DNA from: Deinococcus sp.
Lineage (GTDB): Bacteria > Deinococcota > Deinococci > Deinococcales > Thermaceae
Length of the DNA stretch: 6,936 bases
NCBI GenBank assembly: GCA_023382135.1
Contig: JAMCQK010000108.1
Location: 1 to 6,936 of the forward strand
Direction of reading: 5' to 3'
The position numbers and the translations under genes are program-made. This document shows, in pieces, positions 1-5,765 of the stretch; position 1 is the stretch's first letter; each line of letters opens with the position of its first letter. The notes beneath the pieces were generated by a model. It saw only the letters and a program-made list of their open reading frames with translations, ran no database searches and had not been told where the DNA came from.

Positions 1-2
1 AG

Positions 3-176
3 CACATGAGCTTAGCCAGTATGACCCAGACCGAAGTGCAACTGGAAAAGGAACTGGCCGATCTTTCGGAGGTCCGGTACCGCTTGATGTCTCCCCTGGC
101 CCTGCGCAAGTGGGCTGAGGACAACGGCTTTGTACCCATGAGCTTGGCGCGCTGGGAAGGAGTGGCCAGGCCATGA
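3..176 (+). CDS. ftsL: FtsL-like division protein, C-terminal part (5' end off the window)
   Basis: The frame is open from the window edge and ends at TGA 174-176, giving 57 visible residues that end in ARWEGVARP. The first half is polar and heptad-like (VQLEKELADLSEVRYRL), as in the periplasmic coiled coil of FtsL. It is followed by MSPLALRKWAEDNGFVPM, which resembles the C-terminal segment of FtsL-type proteins (a short 'SP..L..WA...GF' block). FtsL is a small bitopic protein that pairs with FtsB-type partners and activates the FtsW-FtsI synthase. The membrane segment expected at its N-terminus would lie upstream of the window. The stop overlaps the ftsI start by ATGA (173-176), and ftsL directly before ftsI is the usual dcw order. 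FtsL is poorly conserved, so the name rests on context plus this short pattern. An ATG at 6-8 could in principle start a 56-aa protein, but truncation by the window edge is more likely. Confidence 0.65.
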   Translation, partial: HMSLASMTQTEVQLEKELADLSEVRYRLMSPLALRKWAEDNGFVPMSLARWEGVARP

Positions 177-1525
177 CCCAGGCCAGCCTTAACCGCGCCT
201 GGGTAGTTCTGCTGGGCTCGCTCGGCTACGCGCTGGCGCTAGGGTGGGGACTTTACCAACTCTCGCGGGAAGCGCCGAGGCTGATGCCAGCTACCGCTTG
301 GACCGAGAGCGCAAAACCTGCCAGGGGGCAGCTTCTGAGTGCGGATGGCACGCCGCTTGCCGCCACCACGCCGGAAGGGAAGCGCGTCTACCCGCTGGGC
401 GTATCGGCTTCGCAACTGGTGGGCTTTGGGGAGAAGAATCCCGCGCAAGGATTGGACCGTGGTCTGGAGGGGCTCGAGAGAGACCTCGAGGCCCAACTCT
501 CATCGGGACAGTCCATCAGGCTCACCATTGACCCAGTAGTTCAATCACTCGCCGAGCAAGCGCTCTGGAAAGGAATTGCATCTTCCAAATCTGATTGGGG
601 TACTGCGCTGGTAATGGAAACTTCCACCGGCAAACTGCTGGCCGTCGCCAATGGCCCCGCTTTTGATCCGTTGGCGCCGCGCAAGGACCCATCTATAGAC
701 GTCTCCTGGCGTAACCATGCGTTCAAAGTGGCGCTTGAACCCGGCTCTACCATCAAGCCGCTCACCGCAGCTGTGCTCTTGGAGAAAGGTGCCGCCACCC
801 TGGATACCAGGGTTGAGGCCCCCATGTACCGCAAGATTGACAAGTGGGTCATCAATGACGTGGTGCAACACCCCAAGGTCCTTTCGCTCAGGCAGGTGCT
901 CAAATACTCTTCCAACGTCGGTATTAGCAAGCTGGCGGAGCGTGTTTCCAAAAACACGCTCTACGAATACTTTAGCCGGCTGCACTTTACCGACACCTCT
1001 CCCCTCGCTTCTACACGGGTAGCCGAGCCCCAGGTCCGCCCTGTCCGCTCCTGGGGACCCGTGGAGTCGGCCAATGCTACCTTCGGCCAGGGCTTTCTTA
1101 TCACCCCGCTGCACTTAACTGCGGCCTTCAATGCGCTCGCCAACGACGGACTGTACGTGCCGCCCGCCCTGACCGAAGGGGCAGGTGCTGAAACTGAAAG
1201 AGTCTTTAGGCCCGAGGTGGCCAGAGCCATCCGGCAAGCCTTGACCGAGGGTGCAGTGAGTTCGGCCAAGGTTCCCGGTTACGTCCTGGGGGGCAAGAGC
1301 GGTACCGCGCAAGTGGTGGTTGGTGGTCGCTACTCGGCGGACGTGTTCACCGCCCTGTTTGCGGGCTTTGTTCCCTCCGATGTCCCCAAGGTAACGGTGG
1401 TGGTGGTCCTATACCGGCCTAAAGGTTTACAGATTTACGGTGCGCTTATATCCGCCCCGGTTTACAGGGAGATCGCCGCTGGCCTACTTTCTTACTGGGG
1501 AACTCCTCCCCGGAAGCAAAATTAG
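173..1525 (+). CDS. ftsI: Septal peptidoglycan transpeptidase (class B penicillin-binding protein), compact form
   Basis: A 450-aa class B PBP that forms the D-Ala-based peptide crosslinks of septal peptidoglycan, acting outside the membrane with FtsW. A short cytoplasmic tail is followed by one membrane segment (about residues 9-28). A small N-terminal module follows (RGQLLSADGTPLA at 51-63, then GLEGLERDLEAQL at 97-109), and the transpeptidase domain runs from LTID at 117-120 onward. All three active-site motifs are visible: STIK with catalytic Ser192 and Lys195, SSN at 246-248, and KSGT at 375-378. It is well below the roughly 580 residues of E. coli FtsI, because the non-catalytic pedestal region is much reduced. 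The ATG overlaps the ftsL stop (ATGA), with an AAGGAG at 157-162 about 10 nt upstream. The stop TAG is followed by the only real gap in the cluster. Its place after an ftsL-like gene and in a dcw operon favours FtsI over an elongation PBP2. Confidence 0.93.
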   Translation: MTQASLNRAWVVLLGSLGYALALGWGLYQLSREAPRLMPATAWTESAKPARGQLLSADGTPLAATTPEGKRVYPLGVSASQLVGFGEKNPAQGLDRGLEGLERDLEAQLSSGQSIRLTIDPVVQSLAEQALWKGIASSKSDWGTALVMETSTGKLLAVANGPAFDPLAPRKDPSIDVSWRNHAFKVALEPGSTIKPLTAAVLLEKGAATLDTRVEAPMYRKIDKWVINDVVQHPKVLSLRQVLKYSSNVGISKLAERVSKNTLYEYFSRLHFTDTSPLASTRVAEPQVRPVRSWGPVESANATFGQGFLITPLHLTAAFNALANDGLYVPPALTEGAGAETERVFRPEVARAIRQALTEGAVSSAKVPGYVLGGKSGTAQVVVGGRYSADVFTALFAGFVPSDVPKVTVVVVLYRPKGLQIYGALISAPVYREIAAGLLSYWGTPPRKQN

Positions 1526-1590
1526 GGTTAGACTGTTAGCTAGTGAGGGTGTTGTGTATTATGAGCCAACTACACATAGTAGGGAAATAA
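1526..1590 (+). other. AT-rich ftsI-murF junction with possible weak promoter and murF translation start region
   Basis: This stretch is roughly 43% GC by hand count, against about 60% around it, and it is the only non-overlapping junction in the window. It contains TATTAT at 1557-1562, which could serve as a -10 box, but no convincing -35 at standard spacing, so a promoter is only a possibility. A nine-codon open frame, ATG 1561 to TAA 1588-1590 (MSQLHIVGK), sits inside it out of frame with murF. Its stop overlaps the first codon of the conserved MurF N-terminus. I see no hairpin typical of a terminator. Confidence 0.3.
1545..1548 (+). promoter_or_regulatory. Putative ribosome binding site for murF
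   Basis: GAGG lies 5 nt before GTG 1554, the only common start codon in the murF frame between the ftsI stop and the conserved start of MurF. This supports GTG 1554, but the match is short. Confidence 0.4.
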
Positions 1591-2864
1591 CGCCAGCATG
1601 GGTTGCCGGGGTTGTGGGAGGAATGCTACATCCTCCGGTGGCCCCGGCGCTCGATTTGGCTTGGGATTCCAGAAATGTAGGCCCAGGAACTGGTTTTGTG
1701 GCATTGCCTGGAGAAAGGACCCACGGTAGAGAGTTCGCCAAGGAGGCCCTTGGGCGTGGAGCAGCCTGGGTACTTACCGACCGGGCGCACCCTGGAGCTA
1801 TCCAGGTAAAAAACCCTTACCAGGCACTGATAAAGCTAGGAAGGGCGTTCAGGGACAGGTTCAAGGGCAAGCTGGTTGCGGTTGGGGGATCCAGCGGAAA
1901 GACCACCACCAAAGAAGCTTTGGCTCAGGGGCTGGGCTGGCCAGCTCCAAAGGGGAACCTCAATACCCCGGCGGCGCTGGCACGCTTCTTCTGGCATCTG
2001 GAAGAGCCCGGTGAAGGCGCCGTGGTCGAGCTGGGGATAGACCGGCTGGGCGAGATGGATGAACTGGTTACGCTCGCGGCACCCAATCTAGGCCTGATCA
2101 CCACGCTCGGGGCGGAGCACTTGGACGGTCTCGGCTGCTTGGAAAATGTGGTGAACGAGGAATCCAAGCTCTTGCGGACGAGTAATAAAAAACTGGCCAG
2201 CGTGCAGGCAGCCAAGTTTCTAGACCTGCCTGGGCTAAAAACCTATGGCTTTGAAGCGGGAGATTTTGCCGGTGAAAACTTGGAGCTAAAAGAGTCCTCT
2301 AGCCGCTTTGTTTTTGGCGAGCACACGGTCACTGTTCCCTACCCGGGTGTTGGCCCGGCGCTCGGCGCGCTGGCCGCGCTGGCAGTGGCGGCCGTGCTGG
2401 GAAAAAATTTGGCCGAGGTGGCGGAAAGGCTTTCAGCGCTGACCCTGCCCCCTGGCCGCATGGAGCGCGTGGTGGCGGGCGGGGTGAGCCTGATTAACGA
2501 CGCGTATAACTCGAACCCCGCTTCGGTCAGCGCAGGCATGGAGTACCTGAAAAGGCAGCCGGGAAGAAAATGGGTCGTGTTGGGTGAGATGAAGGAGCTT
2601 GGCAAGGAAAGCGAGAAGCTCCATCTCGAGGCCGCCCATCTGGCCAAACAAGCGAGCGATTGCCTGATTTTCCTGGGTTCCCACGCAGAAGCTCAGGCCC
2701 GGGAAGCGGGGGGGAAACTACTTCTCAACAAGGAAGAGGTGCTCGAGTTTTTACTTGCTAACGTGCAAGCAGGTGATTTGGTTTATCTGAAAGCTTCGCG
2801 CAGTGTCGGCCTGGAAAAACTCTTCTCCGAGCTTGTACAAGCCCTGGAAAGGTGGCAACCGTGA
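1554..2864 (+). CDS. murF: UDP-N-acetylmuramoyl-tripeptide--D-alanyl-D-alanine ligase (MurF)
   Basis: This is a cytoplasmic ATP-dependent Mur ligase that adds D-Ala-D-Ala to UDP-MurNAc-tripeptide, the last soluble step of the precursor pathway. Numbered from GTG 1554 (436 aa; E. coli MurF has about 450), the N-terminal substrate domain has WDSRNVGPGTGFVALPGER (37-55) with the DSR motif. The ATP loop is GGSSGKTTTKE (111-121), followed by GNLNTP (134-139) and VELGIDRLGEM (158-168). The C-terminal domain has NDAYNSNPAS (315-324) and LGEMKELGKES (343-353). These distinguish MurF from MurE and MurC. The start is uncertain. The frame is open from 1440 inside ftsI, but the family homology begins only near ITPAWVAGVVGG (codons from 1587). 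GTG 1554 has a GAGG 5 nt upstream; the alternative would be a rare ATA at 1587. The first 300 bases are less GC-rich than the rest (about 50-57%) and use more AGA, GGA and GTA codons. The stop overlaps the next gene by GTGA. Confidence 0.92.
   Translation: MYYEPTTHSREITPAWVAGVVGGMLHPPVAPALDLAWDSRNVGPGTGFVALPGERTHGREFAKEALGRGAAWVLTDRAHPGAIQVKNPYQALIKLGRAFRDRFKGKLVAVGGSSGKTTTKEALAQGLGWPAPKGNLNTPAALARFFWHLEEPGEGAVVELGIDRLGEMDELVTLAAPNLGLITTLGAEHLDGLGCLENVVNEESKLLRTSNKKLASVQAAKFLDLPGLKTYGFEAGDFAGENLELKESSSRFVFGEHTVTVPYPGVGPALGALAALAVAAVLGKNLAEVAERLSALTLPPGRMERVVAGGVSLINDAYNSNPASVSAGMEYLKRQPGRKWVVLGEMKELGKESEKLHLEAAHLAKQASDCLIFLGSHAEAQAREAGGKLLLNKEEVLEFLLANVQAGDLVYLKASRSVGLEKLFSELVQALERWQP
2848..2855 (+). 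promoter_or_regulatory. Ribosome binding site deciding the lipoprotein gene start
   Basis: AAAGGTGG lies 5 nt before GTG 2861 and covers the alternative upstream GTG at 2852, which therefore is an unlikely start. The chosen GTG overlaps the murF stop as GTGA. Confidence 0.6.
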
Positions 2865-3616
2865 GGGCGCTCTTTGTCATGCTTATGGCGTTGTCAGCCT
2901 GCGCCCCGGCACCCGCCAGCGGCGAGAAAACAAACGTGCTACTGGTGGCGGGCGGGGTGGTGGAGGGTAGCTGGGCCAGGCTGGGAAGCCTTCAGTTCGC
3001 GCTTCCCGGCGCGCCGGTGGTGGCCGCGGCCAAAGGTGATGCGCTCTTTGCCGCGTACCCCTACCAATTACTCATTTACCGGGGCGGAGTACCAGAAGAC
3101 AGTATTCCGCTTTCCGGTGTACCCAGATTCATAAAGGTCTGGCCGCAGCTGGTGGTAGGCCTAGAAACAACTAGCCCTTACGGGCTGAGCGAGGCTTCCC
3201 TTTTCCTGCCTGGCAAGGGCACCTTTCCTTACGCGGCGCTGGATGCGGTAGCCAACCACCAAGGCACCTACTGGCTGGACGGCAAAGCGCTCCGCTTTGA
3301 GGATCGCGTACTGGAAGCAGGCGCATTCAAGTGGGTAGTGGGGGACGAGGATTTTGTCTTTGCCGTCAGCGCCAAGGAAATGTTTTCTTATCCGGGTAGC
3401 CACCGCGTCTCTCTCCCCGCTGAGCCGCAGGCAGTGGCCTTGGCTCAGGATATTTACCTGCTCACCAAAGACGGTGTGTACCAGCTGTCCCGCAACGGGC
3501 TGATGATTAACTTTCTAAAAGGCAGTTTCACGGCCCTGGCAGTGGACGAGAAGAACGTTTACCTGTTGGAAAACGGCAGGCTGGTAAAGGCTACCCTTTC
3601 ACTGGAGAGAACATGA
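2861..3616 (+). CDS. Uncharacterised putative lipoprotein with propeller-like repeats
   Basis: I do not recognise this 251-aa protein as a named family. It starts at GTG 2861, giving the N-terminus MRALFVMLMALSAC. That is a very short charged and hydrophobic signal ending in the lipobox LSAC, which predicts lipid attachment at Cys14 and a location outside the inner membrane. A linker rich in Ala and Pro follows. The rest has no catalytic motif that I can see, but shows six loosely repeated blocks beginning near residues 53 (VVAAA), 89 (RFIKV), 127 (LDAVA), 156 (FKWVV), 190 (QAVAL) and 223 (FTALA). Each is a hydrophobic strand, a turn, a second strand such as IYLLTKDGVYQL or VYLLENGRLVKA, then a third. 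The spacing of 29-38 residues suggests a small beta-propeller or WD/PQQ-like fold; this is my inference from pattern alone. It is coupled at both ends, to murF (GTGA) and mraY (ATGA), so it is made together with cell wall enzymes, and a scaffold or binding role in envelope growth is plausible but unproven. Confidence 0.72.
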   Translation: MRALFVMLMALSACAPAPASGEKTNVLLVAGGVVEGSWARLGSLQFALPGAPVVAAAKGDALFAAYPYQLLIYRGGVPEDSIPLSGVPRFIKVWPQLVVGLETTSPYGLSEASLFLPGKGTFPYAALDAVANHQGTYWLDGKALRFEDRVLEAGAFKWVVGDEDFVFAVSAKEMFSYPGSHRVSLPAEPQAVALAQDIYLLTKDGVYQLSRNGLMINFLKGSFTALAVDEKNVYLLENGRLVKATLSLERT

Positions 3617-4479
3617 CGGTAGCGGCTTCCGCGTTACTTGCTTGGTTTCTGGTAGGCCTCTGGACCGGCCTGATGCGGGCCCTTGGCTTCGGCAAAGAGG
3701 TGCGTGCGGACGGGCCGCGGGCACATCTGGCCAAGACGGGAACCCCCAGCATGGGGGGGGCAGCCTTTCTGTTGGCGGCCTTTGGGGTCTACTGGCTCGT
3801 GGGCCAAGACCACCGGGGAGCGCTCTGGCTGCTGGCGCTGGGCTTCGGCTTGCTTGGGCTGCTGGATGACTTAGCCGGATTGATCAGGCGCCCGCTGAGG
3901 GCTAGGGAAAAGCTGGTTCTGCAAGCTTTGATGGCGCTGGTATTTGCAGTCTGGGCTAGCCGTGAGGTTCGGTACACGCCTTATCCCATACTGGACATGC
4001 TTTTGATCGCGCTGGTAATTGTGGCAGCGGCTAACGCTTTCAACTTCACCGACGGCTTGGACGGTCTTTTGGCCAGCGTGAGCGTGGTACTGCTGGTTCC
4101 TTTTCAAAGCCTGGTGGTGGCACAAAGCCTCTTGGGTGCCCTGCTCGGCTTCTTGTGGCACAACGCCCCCAAGGCCAAGGTCTTCATGGGGGATACCGGG
4201 AGCCAAGCGCTGGGTGTGCTGATTGCCGGGCTCTTTGTGCTGGAGGGAAGGCTTTGGTACCTGCCGCTTGCGGCCATTGTGCCGGTGCTGGAGATCTTGT
4301 CGGTGGTGGTCCAGGTGGCCTACTTCCGCCGCACCGGCAAGCGGTTTTTCAGGATGAGCCCGCTGCACCACCACTTCGAGCTTTCCGGCTGGGAGGAGGC
4401 TAAGATTGTCTTTCGCTTCACCGCCATTACCGCGCTGGCAACTGCGGTGGTGGTGAGCCTGTGGGGAGGCAGTTTTTGA
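3613..4479 (+). CDS. mraY: Phospho-N-acetylmuramoyl-pentapeptide-transferase (MraY), short form
   Basis: This polytopic inner membrane enzyme transfers phospho-MurNAc-pentapeptide from UDP to undecaprenyl phosphate, making lipid I. It has about ten hydrophobic segments. Family motifs are all present: HLAKTGTPSMGG (38-49), the Asp pair D85-D86 in LGLLDDLAGL, NAFNFTDGLDGL (141-152), FMGDTGS (191-197) with D194, and the MraY-specific SPLHHHFELSGW (249-260) with the His triad 252-254. The His triad separates it from WecA-type relatives. D85, D86, D194 and the His triad correspond to the Mg2+ and catalytic site known from Aquifex MraY. At 288 aa it is shorter than the usual 320-360; the loss is in the N-terminal extension and the loops, not in the core. 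The ATG overlaps the lipoprotein stop (ATGA) and GGAG (3604-3607) lies 5 nt upstream. The end overlaps murD by TTGA. Confidence 0.95.
   Translation: MTVAASALLAWFLVGLWTGLMRALGFGKEVRADGPRAHLAKTGTPSMGGAAFLLAAFGVYWLVGQDHRGALWLLALGFGLLGLLDDLAGLIRRPLRAREKLVLQALMALVFAVWASREVRYTPYPILDMLLIALVIVAAANAFNFTDGLDGLLASVSVVLLVPFQSLVVAQSLLGALLGFLWHNAPKAKVFMGDTGSQALGVLIAGLFVLEGRLWYLPLAAIVPVLEILSVVVQVAYFRRTGKRFFRMSPLHHHFELSGWEEAKIVFRFTAITALATAVVVSLWGGSF
4463..4469 (+). promoter_or_regulatory. Strong ribosome binding site fixing a TTG start for murD
   Basis: GGGGAGG lies 6 nt before TTG 4476, inside the end of mraY. The upstream in-frame GTG 4461 sits just before this site and has no site of its own at suitable spacing, so TTG 4476 is the better start. 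Confidence 0.75.
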
Positions 4480-5765
4480 ACCGCGAGCAGCGCCTGGTTT
4501 TTGGCCTGGGCCGTAGCGGCTTGGGCGTGTTGCGGTATCTGAAAAAAAGGGGTCTCGAGGCCTGCTTCTTCGACGAGATGCCAAAAGCCGAGGAGGTGGC
4601 CGAAGCCAAAAGCCTGGGGTTTGTCTTCGATCCGGAACCCTCGGGTACTCCGTACCGGGAGGTGGTTGCCGCACCCGGCGTTCCAATTACTCACCCGCTG
4701 CTCGAGCAGCTGCGAAAACTGGGGGCGGAAGTAATAGGCGAAGCTGAACTGGCCTTCAGGACTTCACCTACCCCGCTGATCGGCATTACCGGCACCGCCG
4801 GAAAGACCAGCTGCACCCTTTACACCGCGCACTTCCTGCGGGCGCTTGGGTTCAACGCGGCCGCGGGCGGCAACGTAGACCCACCGCTGGTTTCGGTGAT
4901 AGATGATGCCGAAGTGGTGGCGGTGGAGCTTTCCAGCTTTCAGCTTGAGCGCGTTGCCAGCTTTAGGCCGCGGGTGGCCGTGCTCTTGAACTTGGGAACC
5001 GATCATTTGGACAGGCATGGAGGCCTCGAGGCCTACCACCGCGCCAAACTGAACATCCTGAAAAATCTGACCAGCAATGACGTTGTGGTCTATAACGCAG
5101 GAGACCCAAACATTGTCCCCGCCGCCGAAGCCTCGCCCGCGCGCAAGGCCGGCTTCCTGCCCGGCGTATCTCCGCGCGAAACCAACTTGGCAGCCGCCCG
5201 TCTGGCAGCCTCGGCATTTGCCGAATTAATGGGCAGATCGGTGGACCAAAAAGTTCTTGATCTGGCGGAAAAAACCGCCCCCAGGCCTGAAGGACGTTTT
5301 GACCTGTTTGCCAAGAGAGGCGATGTGCTATTTATTGACGACTCGATTGCCACCCGGATCAACGCGGTCAGAGCGGCCCTCGAGGCCGCCCCCACCCCGG
5401 TAGCCTGGATTCTGGGGGGCCGCGACAAAGGCGCCCCCGTCCACGAACTTAGCGATCTGGCCCGTGCCAAGGTCCGGTTAATTTTGGCCATTGGCGAAGA
5501 CGGGCCCAGTATGTCCCGGGTTTTCGAAGGTATCTGCCCGGTGACCGAGATCCACCAACCAACAGGACGCGAGACCCTTGAACAGGCGGTAACAGAAGCG
5601 CTTGCCAAGCTTACCTCCGGCAGCGTGCTGTTGGCCCCGCTCGGGACCTCGTTCGACCAGTTCAAGGACTACAAAGAGCGCTCGAGGGTTTTCAGAGAAG
5701 TAGTGTTTGCCCACGGTGCCATACCGGTGGAAGCGGGGGCAGGTGAGCCGTGGATTTCATCTTGA
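4476..5765 (+). CDS. murD: UDP-N-acetylmuramoyl-L-alanine--D-glutamate ligase (MurD)
   Basis: This cytoplasmic Mur ligase adds D-Glu to UDP-MurNAc-L-Ala using ATP. Numbered from TTG 4476 (429 aa, close to E. coli's 438), the N-terminal Rossmann-like domain has FGLGRSG (9-15) and AAPGVP (65-70). The ATP loop is GTAGKTS (106-112), and VELSSFQLE (150-158) is a MurD signature. LNLGTDHLDRHGG (171-183) leads to K191 in the position of the carbamylated lysine (E. coli K198). In the C-terminal domain GGRDKG (314-319) contains the equivalent of E. coli K348, and TSFDQFKDY (391-399) holds Ser392 (E. coli S415), with Tyr at the position of Phe422. The usual DSKATN motif reads DSIATR (289-294) here, so the lysine and asparagine are replaced. 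The chosen start overlaps the mraY stop as TTGA. The 3' end overlaps ftsW by 16 nt. Confidence 0.95.
   Translation: MNREQRLVFGLGRSGLGVLRYLKKRGLEACFFDEMPKAEEVAEAKSLGFVFDPEPSGTPYREVVAAPGVPITHPLLEQLRKLGAEVIGEAELAFRTSPTPLIGITGTAGKTSCTLYTAHFLRALGFNAAAGGNVDPPLVSVIDDAEVVAVELSSFQLERVASFRPRVAVLLNLGTDHLDRHGGLEAYHRAKLNILKNLTSNDVVVYNAGDPNIVPAAEASPARKAGFLPGVSPRETNLAAARLAASAFAELMGRSVDQKVLDLAEKTAPRPEGRFDLFAKRGDVLFIDDSIATRINAVRAALEAAPTPVAWILGGRDKGAPVHELSDLARAKVRLILAIGEDGPSMSRVFEGICPVTEIHQPTGRETLEQAVTEALAKLTSGSVLLAPLGTSFDQFKDYKERSRVFREVVFAHGAIPVEAGAGEPWISS
5741..5746 (+). promoter_or_regulatory. Ribosome binding site for ftsW inside murD
   Basis: AGGTGA lies 3 nt before GTG 5750, rather close. The alternative TTG 5762 would give a 4-nt TTGA overlap with the murD stop, but would be 15 nt from this site and would remove four residues from the first membrane segment. 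Confidence 0.45.

Noticed and set aside
545..1114. Long antisense open frame (189 aa) across ftsI
   Set aside because: It lies wholly within a gene with clear catalytic motifs, has no recognisable domain, and is explained by GC-rich codon bias.
1440..1553. Extending murF upstream to the first ATG-frame start at 1440
   Set aside because: It would overlap ftsI by 86 nt, and the added residues show no resemblance to MurF; it is just an open frame.
1557..1562. TATTAT as a firm murF promoter
   Set aside because: No good -35 element at 16-18 nt and AT-rich DNA makes chance matches likely; kept only as a possibility within the junction feature.
3871..4686. Long antisense open frame (271 aa) across mraY and murD
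   Set aside because: Composition is Arg/Pro/Gln/His-rich as expected for the reverse of membrane protein codons; it spans two well-supported genes and lacks any family motif.
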